Positions 35,544 through 44,008 of a DNA stretch of 64,000 bases are shown here, piece after piece (position 1 is the stretch's first letter; the number at the start of each line of letters is the position of its first letter). The notes below the pieces were generated by a model. It saw only the letters and a list, made by a program, of their open reading frames with translations, was not told the DNA's origin and searched no databases. The stretch comes from Pantoea sp. alder81 (GTDB taxonomy: Bacteria; Pseudomonadota; Gammaproteobacteria; Enterobacterales; Enterobacteriaceae), in NCBI RefSeq assembly GCF_020179835.1, contig NZ_JAIUDA010000003.1:496001-560000 (forward strand), read 5' to 3'. Made by a program: the position numbers and the translations under genes.

Positions 35544-36329
35544 GTGTCTCGCGCGGAAAAAATTTATCATCGTCTGATTATCTGGCTGCTGCTGATCATC
35601 CTCGCCGCCCCGCTGCTGGCGACGCTACTGTATGGCGTCTCGACTGACTGGAGCGACACTATTTTGCCGCAGGGCTTCACCCTGAAGTGGTTGATTGAAC
35701 TGTGGAGCGATCCCCGCTTCCTGACGGCGCTTGGTCACTCTTTGCTGATTTGCTTCGGCGCGCTGCTGTTCTCGCTAGTGCTGGTGCTGCCTGCGATGTT
35801 TGTGATCGCTTACTATTATCCGAAGCTGGATGCGGTAATGAACGTGCTGATTCTGATGCCGTTTGCCGTGCCGCCGGTGGTGTCATCCGTTGGCCTGTTG
35901 CAGCTCTACTCTTCCTCACCGCTGATGATCACCGGCACGCCGTGGATTCTGGTCGGCTGTTACTTCACTATCGCGCTGCCGTTTATTTACCGTGCCATTG
36001 CCAACAATATGCAGGCGATTAACCTGAAAGAGTTGATTGATGCCTCACATCTGCTGGGTGCCAGCACCTGGCAGGCCGCGCTATTTGTGGTGCTGCCCAA
36101 CCTGCGCAAAGGGGTGTTCATCGCAGTGCTGCTCTCCTTCTCATTCCTGATAGGTGAGTTTGTATTCGCTAACCTGTTAGTCGGCACCCGCTATGAGACG
36201 TTGCAGGTGTATCTCTACAATATGCGTAACGGCAGCGGCCACTTCACCAGTGCGCTGGTGATCTCTTATTTTGCTGTCGTCCTGCTGGTCACCTGGCTGG
36301 CGAATGCCCTCAATCCTGAACGAGGCTGA
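35544..36329 (+). CDS. ABC importer permease 2
   Basis: This 261-residue six-helix permease has the EAA-type loop ELIDASHLLGASTWQAALF near residue 160 and is similar to PhnV/PotC-type proteins. The GTG start at 35544 has AGGAG six bases upstream and lies 3 bp after permease 1. It would pair with permease 1 as the channel heterodimer. Confidence 0.9.
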   Translation: MSRAEKIYHRLIIWLLLIILAAPLLATLLYGVSTDWSDTILPQGFTLKWLIELWSDPRFLTALGHSLLICFGALLFSLVLVLPAMFVIAYYYPKLDAVMNVLILMPFAVPPVVSSVGLLQLYSSSPLMITGTPWILVGCYFTIALPFIYRAIANNMQAINLKELIDASHLLGASTWQAALFVVLPNLRKGVFIAVLLSFSFLIGEFVFANLLVGTRYETLQVYLYNMRNGSGHFTSALVISYFAVVLLVTWLANALNPERG

Positions 36330-36331
36330 CC

Positions 36332-37324
36332 ATGAGTTATCTGAACGTCACCCAGCTGAACAAAAGCTACGGCCCTACCAGCATCTTTGAAAATATCGAT
36401 TTCAGTGCCGATGAAGGCGAGTTTGTTACCCTGCTCGGCCCGAGCGGCTGCGGCAAATCAACGCTGCTGCGCTGCATTGCTGGATTGACCGATGTCGACA
36501 GCGGCAAAATTCTGCTGCAGGGCCAAGATATCGTGCCGCTGCCGCCGCAGAAACGCACCATTGGCATGGTGTTCCAGAGCTACGCGCTATTCCCCAATAT
36601 GACGGTGGAGAAGAACGTGGCCTTTGGCCTTAAAATGCAGAAGCTGCCGGGCGGTGATATTCAAAAACGGGTGATGGAAGCGCTGGCGTTGGTTGAATTG
36701 ACCGATTTTGCCCGCCGTTATCCGCATCAGCTCTCTGGTGGCCAGTGTCAGCGTGTGGCGCTGGCACGTTCGCTAATCACCCGTCCCCGCCTGCTTCTGC
36801 TGGATGAGCCCTTGTCTGCGCTCGATGCGCGAATTCGTCGCCACCTGCGTGAACAGATTCGTAATATCCAGCAAGAGCTGAAGCTCACCACCATTTTCGT
36901 CACCCACGATCAGGAAGAGGCGTTAACGCTGTCGGACCGTATCGTGCTGATGAACCGTGGCAAGATCGTACAGAACGGCAACGCCGAGGCGCTTTATACC
37001 CAGCCTGCCGATTTGTTCGCTGCCGGATTTATTGGCAACTACAATTTGCTGAGCGCCGAACAAGCCACGCACCTCACCGGCCAGACATTTAGTGGCCAGG
37101 TGGCGATTCGACCTGAATCGATCCGCCTGAGCGCGCCACAAGACGGCATCCCTGCCACCATTGTCAGTCACAGCCTGCTCGGTAACGTGATTCGTTATCG
37201 TGTACTGGCGCACGGCGTTGAATTGTCGGTGGATGTGCTGAACCGCAGCGTGGCGGATTTGCACCCTGCTGGCATGCAAATTGGTCTACAGTTAGAGATG
37301 TCGACGTTGCGCCAGGTTGCTTAA
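36332..37324 (+). CDS. ABC importer ATP-binding protein
   Basis: This 330-residue ATPase has Walker [10 protein letters not shown], signature LSGGQCQRVALARS, Walker B LLLLDEPLSALD, the H-loop VTHDQEEAL and a C-terminal regulatory (TOBE-like) domain starting near 235. It resembles PhnT, PotA and FbpC. It begins 2 bp after permease 2 and is the last operon gene before yjbB. Confidence 0.92.
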   Translation: MSYLNVTQLNKSYGPTSIFENIDFSADEGEFVTLLGPSGCGKSTLLRCIAGLTDVDSGKILLQGQDIVPLPPQKRTIGMVFQSYALFPNMTVEKNVAFGLKMQKLPGGDIQKRVMEALALVELTDFARRYPHQLSGGQCQRVALARSLITRPRLLLLDEPLSALDARIRRHLREQIRNIQQELKLTTIFVTHDQEEALTLSDRIVLMNRGKIVQNGNAEALYTQPADLFAAGFIGNYNLLSAEQATHLTGQTFSGQVAIRPESIRLSAPQDGIPATIVSHSLLGNVIRYRVLAHGVELSVDVLNRSVADLHPAGMQIGLQLEMSTLRQVA

Positions 37325-37504
37325 ATTTAACGAAAAATTGGCAACGCAACGCGGCAGCATTCAGCGTTAATGCAGCCTGTTAATCGTTGTCGCGGCGGCC
37401 TTTAGGCTGCCCGTGGCCGCACTCCGGTGCGCCCGGCACTTCGGTACTCACCCACAGGCTTGCAGTTGATGCAATGAAAGTCTGAGGATAAGGAACCGCC
37501 CGAC

Positions 37505-39130
37505 GTGTTGACCCTGCTCAATCTGTTATCAGCCGTGGCCCTGCTAGTGTGGGGCACGCACATAGTGCGAACCGGCATCATGCGCGTGTACGGTGCCGAT
37601 TTGCGGCGCGTGCTCAGCCGCAGCGTGGAAAGGAAGCCAATGGCGTTTCTCGCCGGGATTGGCGTCACCGCGCTGGTGCAAAGCAGCAACGCCACTACCC
37701 TGCTCGTCACTTCCTTTGTTGCACAAAACCTTGTTAGCCTGACGCCTGCGCTGGTGGTGGTGCTCGGAGCTGATGTGGGTACCGCCATCATGGCGCGTAT
37801 TCTGACCTTTGATCTCTCCTGGTTGTCACCGCTGTTCATTTTCTTCGGCGTGGTGTTTTTCCTCAGTCGTAAACAGACGCGTGCCGGGCAAATGGGGCGC
37901 GCCGCGATTGGCCTCGGGCTGATTTTGCTGGCCTTGCAGCTGATTGTCGCCGCCGCCAAGCCCATTACCCAGGCTGCAGGCTTGCAGGTGCTGTTCTCCA
38001 CGCTGACCGGCGATGTGATGCTGGATGCCTTGCTGGGCGCGGTATTTGCCATCATCAGTTATTCCAGCCTGGCGGCAGTGCTGATCACTGCCACGCTGAC
38101 GGCCGCCGACGTCATCTCTTTCAAAGTGGCTCTCTGCCTGGTGATTGGCGCCAACTTGGGCAGTGGTTTGCTGGCGATGATAAATGCCAGCGGCTCCAAT
38201 GCCGCTGGTAAACGCGTGGCGCTGGGCAGCCTGCTGTTCAAGCTCATCGGCAGTCTGGCGATTTTGCCGCTGGTGAATTACATCGCCGATATCCTCGATA
38301 AAATGCCAGTCGATGACGAAGAGCTGGTGATCTTCTTCCACGTTTTCTACAACCTGATCCGCTGCCTGATTATGGTGCCGTTCGCTGAACCGATGGCGCG
38401 CTTGTGCCGTCGCATGATTTCCGATGAGCCGGAAACCGATGTGCATTTACGCCCCAAACATCTCGACCGCAGCGCGCTGGACACGCCTGCGCTGGCATTA
38501 GCCAATGCCGCGCGCGAAACCCTGCGTATCGGCGATGTCGTCGAGCATATGATGGAATCCTTTAATAAAGTGGTACATGGCGAACTGCGTGAAGAGCGCG
38601 CGGTGCGGCGGCTGGATGATGATGTCGATGTGCTATATACCGCCATCAAACTTTATCTGGCGCGGATGCCAAAAGAGGATTTGGCCGAAGAGGATTCGCG
38701 TCGCTGGGCCGAGGTGATTGAGATGGCACTCAACCTTGAGCAGGCGGGCGATATTATTGAACGCATGTGCGCGGATGTTGCGGTGAAATCGCTGAACGCC
38801 CGCCGGGCATTTTCACCCGAAGGTCTGGAAGAATTGAACACGCTACAGGAGCAGGTGCTCAACAACCTGCGCCTCAGTTTGTCGGTGTTTCTCTCCAAGG
38901 ATATCCCGAGCGCACGCCGTTTGCGCCGTTCCAAACACCGTTTCCGCATCCTGATCCGCCGTTTTTCGCACGCGCACGTTGAGCGTTTACATCAGAAGAA
39001 TGTGCAGAGCATCGAAACCAGTTCCCTGCATTTAGGGTTGCTGGGGGATATGAAGCGTCTGAACTCACTGTTCTGTGCGGTGGCGTATACGGTGCTGGAT
39101 CAGCCGGATGACGAGCGGGATGAGGATTAA
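37505..39130 (+). CDS. yjbB: Na/Pi-cotransporter family protein YjbB
   Basis: This 541-residue protein has an N-terminal pair of Na/Pi-cotransporter repeats (LVQSSNATTLLVTSFVAQ; ISYSSLAAVLITATLTAADV). A C-terminal PhoU-like helical domain covers roughly 350-510. E. coli YjbB is reported to export phosphate when phosphate is in excess. The GTG at 37505 or the TTG three bases later can start it; AAGGA lies about ten bases upstream of the GTG. Its location after an importer of phosphorus compounds is suggestive of internal phosphate balancing. Confidence 0.93.
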   Translation: MLTLLNLLSAVALLVWGTHIVRTGIMRVYGADLRRVLSRSVERKPMAFLAGIGVTALVQSSNATTLLVTSFVAQNLVSLTPALVVVLGADVGTAIMARILTFDLSWLSPLFIFFGVVFFLSRKQTRAGQMGRAAIGLGLILLALQLIVAAAKPITQAAGLQVLFSTLTGDVMLDALLGAVFAIISYSSLAAVLITATLTAADVISFKVALCLVIGANLGSGLLAMINASGSNAAGKRVALGSLLFKLIGSLAILPLVNYIADILDKMPVDDEELVIFFHVFYNLIRCLIMVPFAEPMARLCRRMISDEPETDVHLRPKHLDRSALDTPALALANAARETLRIGDVVEHMMESFNKVVHGELREERAVRRLDDDVDVLYTAIKLYLARMPKEDLAEEDSRRWAEVIEMALNLEQAGDIIERMCADVAVKSLNARRAFSPEGLEELNTLQEQVLNNLRLSLSVFLSKDIPSARRLRRSKHRFRILIRRFSHAHVERLHQKNVQSIETSSLHLGLLGDMKRLNSLFCAVAYTVLDQPDDERDED

Positions 39131-39133
39131 GAT

Positions 39134-39157
39134 CAGGTGCGCATTCCTGCGCACCTG
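39134..39157. terminator. Hairpin between convergent yjbB and gntU
   Basis: CAGGTGCGCA, TTCC, TGCGCACCTG is a perfect ten-bp stem lying 3 bp past yjbB and 5 bp past gntU. It shares the GGTGCGCA/TGCGCACC core with the repeat at 43928-43947, so it may be a copy of that element acting as a terminator. Confidence 0.6.
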
Positions 39158-39162
39158 GAAAG

Positions 39163-40503
39163 TTACGACAGCAAACTAAACGCGATCATTCCGACAATGG
39201 CACCGGTGGTACCCAGAATGGTTTCCATCAGCGTCCAGGTCTTCAGCGTTTCGCCTTCAGTCGCACCGGTGAAGCGGCCGAACAGCCAGAAACCGGCATC
39301 GTTCACGTGGCTGATGATGATGGAGCCCCCGCCGATACAAATCGACAAGGCCGCCAACTGCGCGCCGCTGTAGTGCAGCGGTTCAATCACCGGCATCACC
39401 AGGCCAACGGTGGTTAAGCAGGCGACCGTCGCCGAGCCCTGAATCACGCGGATCGCGCCAGAAAGAATGAAGCACGCCAGCGCAATTGGCATCCCGGCCC
39501 CGGTAAGTGCATGACCGAGTACCGGACCGACACCCGAATCCACCAGCACCTGCTTGAACACGCCGCCTGCACCGATCACCAGCAGAATAATGCCTGCCGG
39601 TTGCAGCGCACTGCCACACACCTGCATCACCTTCTCTTTATCCATGCCCTGACGATAAGCCAGTCCATAGATGGCCACCAGGCAAGCGAGCAGAATCGCG
39701 GTAAACGGATGGCCGATAAATTCCAGCCACTCATACAACCCTGTGCCCGGCGTGGTGAAGCGTGCCCCGATGGTTTTCAGACCCACCAGCAGCAGCGGGA
39801 ACAGGATCAGCGACAGGCTGAAGCCAAACGACGGCAGCTTGCCCTCTTCCACTTCCGGCTGATGATCTTCCGGCGGTGCACTGAAGCTAACGTGACGGGC
39901 AATAAAGTTGCCGAAAAGCGGACCGGCGATCAACATACCGGGAATCGCTGCGCACAAACCGAGCAGAATCATCCAGCCAAAATCCGCGTGCATCTGCGAA
40001 GCCAGCAGCATCGGCGCCGGTCCCGGCAGCAGAAACGCCGCTGAAGCAGCCACACCGGCAAACAACGGGATCACCAATTTTACTAAATTACCGTTGGTAC
40101 GACGCGCCACGGCAAAGGCGATGCTAATCAGCAATACTACGGCGACTTCGAAGAACAGCGGCAATGCGCAAATCAGTCCGGCAATCCCCATCGCATAGTG
40201 CGCCCGGTTTTCACCAAAGGCTTTCAACATGCGGATAGCGATTTGATCGACCGCACCGGTTTCATGCAGGATTTTGCCGAACATCGCGCCTAATGCCACC
40301 ACGATGGCGAGAAATCCGAGCGTGCCGCCCATGCCTTTTTGCATGGTGTCAGCAATTTTATCCAGCGGCATACCGGAGAACAGACCGGCACCAATAGAGA
40401 CTAACATCAGGGCGACAAAAGCATGCATACGCGCTTTCATCACCAAAAACAGCAGCAGCAGGACGGAGCCTGCTGCAGTTAACACCAGCGTTGCGGTACT
40501 CAT
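39163..40503 (-). CDS. gntU: Low-affinity gluconate transporter GntU
   Basis: This 446-residue GntP-family permease is equal in length to E. coli GntU. Shared segments include MKARMHAFVALMLVSIGAGL, GKILHETGAVDQIAIRML and VIGAGGVFKQVLVDSGVGP. It imports gluconate for GntK. The ATG at 40503 lies 2 bp after the gntK stop. Confidence 0.96.
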   Translation of the reverse strand: MSTATLVLTAAGSVLLLLFLVMKARMHAFVALMLVSIGAGLFSGMPLDKIADTMQKGMGGTLGFLAIVVALGAMFGKILHETGAVDQIAIRMLKAFGENRAHYAMGIAGLICALPLFFEVAVVLLISIAFAVARRTNGNLVKLVIPLFAGVAASAAFLLPGPAPMLLASQMHADFGWMILLGLCAAIPGMLIAGPLFGNFIARHVSFSAPPEDHQPEVEEGKLPSFGFSLSLILFPLLLVGLKTIGARFTTPGTGLYEWLEFIGHPFTAILLACLVAIYGLAYRQGMDKEKVMQVCGSALQPAGIILLVIGAGGVFKQVLVDSGVGPVLGHALTGAGMPIALACFILSGAIRVIQGSATVACLTTVGLVMPVIEPLHYSGAQLAALSICIGGGSIIISHVNDAGFWLFGRFTGATEGETLKTWTLMETILGTTGAIVGMIAFSLLS

Positions 40504-40505
40504 CA

Positions 40506-41042
40506 CTAACCCTTGTTGATTGCTTCCTCAATGGTCGCAACCGTGGCCGCAACGACTTCATCCAGTGAATGATTAATATCAACCACCAGTACATCGGGCT
40601 CGTCTGCCCCAGGTTCTTGCAAGGTCTCAAACTGTGTGACCAACATCTGCGGCTTAAAGAAGTGACCTTTACGCGCTTTCAGACGGGATTCGATGGTTTC
40701 GAAATCGCCCTGCAGATAGATGAATTTCAGGTTCTGATTGCCCTGACGCAGGATGTCGCGGTAAGACTTTTTCAGCGCCGAGCAGACGATAATCGAGACT
40801 GCCTGGGTGCGCTGCATGGCGAACGCCGCATCGTTAAGAGCCTGCAGCCATGGCTGACGATCGTTATCGTCCAGCGGATGACCGTCGGCCATTTTCATGA
40901 TGTTGCTGCGCGGATGGAGGAAATCCCCATCCAGAAAGGCGGTGTTCAGCTGATGAGAAACCTGATTGGCGACAGCAGATTTTCCGCTGCCAGAAACGCC
41001 CATCAGGATAAACACGTGGTGCGATGGAGATGGCGTAGTCAT
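40506..41042 (-). CDS. gntK: Gluconokinase GntK
   Basis: This 178-residue P-loop kinase phosphorylates gluconate to 6-phosphogluconate for the Entner-Doudoroff and pentose phosphate routes. The Walker A is MGVSGSGKS at 14-22, followed by FLDGDFLHP and the conserved GHFFKPQMLVTQFETLQEP. The ATG at 41042 has GGAG nine bases upstream. The GntR operator lies 30 bp before it. Confidence 0.97.
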   Translation of the reverse strand: MTTPSPSHHVFILMGVSGSGKSAVANQVSHQLNTAFLDGDFLHPRSNIMKMADGHPLDDNDRQPWLQALNDAAFAMQRTQAVSIIVCSALKKSYRDILRQGNQNLKFIYLQGDFETIESRLKARKGHFFKPQMLVTQFETLQEPGADEPDVLVVDINHSLDEVVAATVATIEEAINKG

Positions 41043-41071
41043 GGTTTTGCGCTCCGGCAGGTTGGCTGCCA

Positions 41072-41087
41072 ATGTTACCGATAACAA
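41072..41087. promoter_or_regulatory. GntR (gluconate repressor) operator
   Basis: ATGTTACCGATAACAA is a near-perfect ATGTTA-N4-TAACAT dyad, the gnt operator consensus, between gntR and gntK and 30 bp upstream of the gntK start. Confidence 0.85.
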
Positions 41088-41182
41088 ATTTGATTATCAT
41101 TGTCGGAGGCCACTGCGGGACTGGCAACCCTTGTTAGGCGGAAAAGCACGAAAGTGTGAACTGACTCAAATAATCGCCAAAG

Positions 41183-42178
41183 TCAGATGCTGCCACCTTC
41201 TGCAATTTCAAACCCGACATCCAACGGCTCGGTCACGCTGCGATCGCCGCCAATACGCGCCAGCAACATCGCTGCCGATTCACGCCCCATGCGTTCACGC
41301 GGCGTGAGCACCGTGGCCAGGCGAGGTGTGACCACCTGCGTAATATCGTGACCGTGGAATCCGGCAATCGCCATCTGCGCAGGGACATTTAAGCCCTGAC
41401 GCTGACACTCAAACATCGCGCCGACTGCGAGGTCATCGTTGGTACAGAACAGGCTGTCGGTTTCGGGATAGCGTTTCTGCGCCTCACGCAGCAGCTGCGC
41501 TCCGGCGCTGAAGGAAGAAGCATCTTCCATCATTACGCTGTGCGGAGTGAGCCCGGCTTCACGCATCGCTTTTTCGTAGCCCTGCTGTTTTTGCAGAGTA
41601 CGTTCATCGAGCCGTGCACCCAGGTAAACGGTGTGGCGATGGCCTTTTTTCAGGATAGCATGCGTCATCTGCCGCGCCGCTTCGACGTTATCGAAGCCCA
41701 CCGCCATATCCAGGCACGGGGTGACCGAATCCATCATCTCAATCACCGGAATGCCCGCCACTTCCAGCATGCGCAGCGTGCCCGGCGTGTGGGTGCGTTC
41801 GGTGAGGATCACGCCGTCGATGTTCCAGCCCAGCAGCGAACGCAGCTGTAACTCTTCTTTGTCCGCGTTGTAGCCAAAGTGCGCCACCAGCGTTTGATAA
41901 CCGGCTTCGTCGGTGACGGTTTCAATGCCGCGCAATACGTCGGCGAACACCTGGTTGGTGAGCGAAGGTAACAGCACGCCGATAGCGCGACTGGTAGCAT
42001 TGGAGAGCATATCGGGGGCACGATTGGGGATATAACCGAGTTCATCCAGCGCCACGGCGATCTTATCGCGTAGCGCCAGCGAGACCTGATCGGGATTACG
42101 CAGGTAGCGGCTGACGGTCATTTTTGTGATGCCGACGCGATCGGCAACGTCCTGTAGTACCGGCCTTTTCTTTTTCAT
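41183..42178 (-). CDS. gntR: Gluconate operon repressor GntR (LacI family)
   Basis: This 331-residue LacI-type repressor has the HTH and hinge LQDVADRVGITKMTVSRYLR at 8-27 and a periplasmic-binding-protein-like effector domain (AIGVLLPSLTNQVFADVL). It represses gntKU in the absence of gluconate. The gene order gntR-gntK-gntU matches E. coli; 140 bp separates it from gntK, enough for the separate gntK promoter and operator. Confidence 0.96.
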   Translation of the reverse strand: MKKKRPVLQDVADRVGITKMTVSRYLRNPDQVSLALRDKIAVALDELGYIPNRAPDMLSNATSRAIGVLLPSLTNQVFADVLRGIETVTDEAGYQTLVAHFGYNADKEELQLRSLLGWNIDGVILTERTHTPGTLRMLEVAGIPVIEMMDSVTPCLDMAVGFDNVEAARQMTHAILKKGHRHTVYLGARLDERTLQKQQGYEKAMREAGLTPHSVMMEDASSFSAGAQLLREAQKRYPETDSLFCTNDDLAVGAMFECQRQGLNVPAQMAIAGFHGHDITQVVTPRLATVLTPRERMGRESAAMLLARIGGDRSVTEPLDVGFEIAEGGSI

Positions 42179-42271
42179 CGTATGCGCCTGAGGTCAGAGA
42201 TACGATGAGTCTATCATTTTTTGTCATTTTCTGGTTTTGCGGAAAACCGTAGATTCCCGCTTTAACCAAGA

Positions 42272-42334
42272 GCGCATGAATGCGCCCTTTACGAATACTC
42301 GCCGAAAAATGTAGGGTCGCCATTCATGGCGACC
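42272..42334. repeat. Bipartite palindromic repeat, copy A
   Basis: GCGCAT-GA-ATGCGC (42272-42285), then a spacer, then TGTAGGGTCGCCAT-TC-ATGGCGACC (hairpin 42315-42334). The same two-hairpin layout recurs at 43928-43994. It lies between gntR and yhhW. Confidence 0.75.
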
Positions 42335-42357
42335 GAACATGTTTCATTGACATTCTG

Positions 42358-43053
42358 TTAAACCGGCGGCAGGTCAAACAGCAGAATCTCCGCATCGCTG
42401 TCGGCTTTAAGGGTTAACGCGCTTTCATCCCAGATAGCCAGCGCATCGCTGGTGCCGACCTGTTCGCCATTGACGCTCACCAGGCCTTTTACCACCTGAA
42501 TCCACACACGACGATCCGCTTCGATCGTGACGGCATCGGTTTCACCCTCAGCAAACACCCAACGCGACAGCGTCATGTCCTGGAACACTTTCAGCGATCC
42601 CTCACGCTCATCCGGTGACAGCACAAACTGGCGACCTTTCACGTCTTCAAAGCGGCGCTGGGCATAACGTGGCTCAATGCCTTTGCGCTCTGGAATGATC
42701 CAGATCTGATACAGATGCAGCGGATCTTTATCACTGGCGTTGTATTCCGAATGACGCACACCGGTACCGGCGCTCATGATCTGGAATTCACCCGTTGGGA
42801 TCTGCTCTTTGTTGCCCATGCTGTCCTGATGCTCCACGGTGCCCGACAGCACGTAGGTCAGAATTTCCATGTCTTTATGCGGATGAGTACCAAAACCCTG
42901 GCCGCCATCGATCACGTCTTCATTGATAACGCGCAGGGCTGAGAAGCCCATAAAGTTCGCATCATGATAATCGGCGAAGGAAAACGTGTGCCAGCTATCG
43001 AGCCAGCCGTGGTTAGCGTGACCGCGTTCTTCTGCTTTGCGTACGTAGATCAT
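42358..43053 (-). CDS. yhhW: Pirin-family quercetinase YhhW
   Basis: This 231-residue bicupin protein matches E. coli YhhW in length. The metal-binding cupin motif is FGTHPHKDMEILTYVLSGTVEH, with further ligands in SAGTGVRHSE. E. coli YhhW oxidises quercetin in vitro; the physiological substrate is not known. The ATG at 43053 follows GAGGAGAATTGAAC. Its neighbours gntR and yhhY match the E. coli region. Confidence 0.95.
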   Translation of the reverse strand: MIYVRKAEERGHANHGWLDSWHTFSFADYHDANFMGFSALRVINEDVIDGGQGFGTHPHKDMEILTYVLSGTVEHQDSMGNKEQIPTGEFQIMSAGTGVRHSEYNASDKDPLHLYQIWIIPERKGIEPRYAQRRFEDVKGRQFVLSPDEREGSLKVFQDMTLSRWVFAEGETDAVTIEADRRVWIQVVKGLVSVNGEQVGTSDALAIWDESALTLKADSDAEILLFDLPPV

Positions 43054-43194
43054 GTTCAATTCTCCTCAATGTTTTTTACAGTGTGGGCTTGAGGGGGATT
43101 GATTGATAGCTGAAAAACTTCACGCCTCTGTTCAAAAAAGCTGAACGTTTTAGAAGGATTCGAACAAGGGGGATGAAAAAGGTGAGTAGCAGGC

Positions 43195-43292
43195 AAAAAA
43201 AAAGCCAGCACCCGAGCTGGCTAAGTAATTCTGGAAGCAATGTGAGCAATGTCGTGCTTACCCGTTCTGTCAGGAGACGTTCCCGAGTCCGC
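43195..43292 (-). ncRNA. ryhB: RyhB small RNA (iron-sparing response)
   Basis: On the minus strand the segment GCACGACATTGCTCACATTG and the following GCTTCCAG-ATTACTTAGCCAGC are almost identical to the core of E. coli RyhB, the part that pairs with sodB and sdh mRNAs. The transcript ends in AGCCAGC-TCGGGT-GCTGGCT plus nine T residues, a strong terminator for which no protein gene exists on this strand. The 5' third differs from E. coli. A Fur box overlaps the predicted start near 43292. The site next to yhhY is the E. coli location. RyhB with Hfq represses non-essential iron proteins when iron is scarce. Confidence 0.93.
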
Positions 43293-43294
43293 AT

Positions 43295-43313
43295 GACAAT
43301 AATAATCATTATC
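43295..43313 (-). promoter_or_regulatory. Fur box of ryhB
   Basis: GATAATGATTATTATTGTC (minus strand) matches most of the 19-bp Fur consensus GATAATGATAATCATTATC and overlaps the likely -10 of ryhB. Fe-Fur would repress the small RNA. Confidence 0.88.
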
Positions 43314-43418
43314 ATTCGCGTCTGTAAACCCCTTTTGAGAATTATTTTCAATTGACGACTCGCGAGAATTCCTTGATGTTAAAGGGGATTTTATTCACTT
43401 TGCACAAGGAGTCGCTTT

Positions 43419-43910
43419 ATGAGTCAGGTCACTGTTCGTCACGCAACGCCGGAAGATGCTGCCGCATTAACCCATCTTTACAGCCAGCAAGAAACTCAGG
43501 CCGGCACGTTGCATCTGCCCTACCAATCACCGGCGCTATGGCAGGAACGTCTTAAAGAGATGCGTCCCGGCCAGTACCGTTTGGTGGCGTGCATTGATGA
43601 ACAGGTTGTGGGTCAACTATCGCTGGATGGCATTACGGTGGCACGTCGCCGCCATGCTGCATCGATTGGCATGGGTGTCGATCCCGCCTTTCACCGTCGC
43701 GGCGTAGGCTCTGCGCTGATGGCCGCGATGATTGACCTGTGTGACAACTGGCTGCAGGTAACGCGGATCGAGTTAACCGTGTTCGCCGATAATCATAAAG
43801 CGATTGGTTTGTATCAGAAGTTTGGCTTTGAGATCGAAGGCACCGCGAAGCGTTTTGCGACGCGCGACGGCGAGATGATTGATACGCACTACATGGCGCG
43901 CTTGAAATAA
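43419..43910 (+). CDS. yhhY: GNAT-family N-acetyltransferase YhhY
   Basis: This 163-residue GNAT enzyme has the acetyl-CoA loop RRGVGSALMAAMI and the segment RIELTVFADNHKAIGLYQKFGFEIEGT. It is similar to E. coli YhhY, which acetylates certain amino acids in vitro; the physiological role is not clear. The ATG follows AAGGAGTCGCTTT. It flanks ryhB as in E. coli. Confidence 0.93.
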   Translation: MSQVTVRHATPEDAAALTHLYSQQETQAGTLHLPYQSPALWQERLKEMRPGQYRLVACIDEQVVGQLSLDGITVARRRHAASIGMGVDPAFHRRGVGSALMAAMIDLCDNWLQVTRIELTVFADNHKAIGLYQKFGFEIEGTAKRFATRDGEMIDTHYMARLK

Positions 43911-43927
43911 CTTGCGCGATGAATCCA

Positions 43928-43994
43928 GGTGCGCATAAATGCGCACCCTACGAAAACCACACCTAACAATGTAGGGTCGCCATTTATGGCGACC
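43928..43994. repeat. Bipartite palindromic repeat, copy B
   Basis: GGTGCGCAT-AA-ATGCGCACC (43928-43947) and GGTCGCCAT-TT-ATGGCGACC (43975-43994) are perfect hairpins joined by a spacer that begins CTACG and ends TGTAG. It fills the space between yhhY and the end of ggt. Confidence 0.8.
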
Positions 43995-44008
43995 ATTAAG
44001 CGCGCTGG

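Noticed and set aside
43076..43351. 91-codon minus-strand frame between yhhW and yhhY
   Set aside because: It covers the RyhB gene, its Fur box and terminator; the RNA explains the conservation better than a protein.
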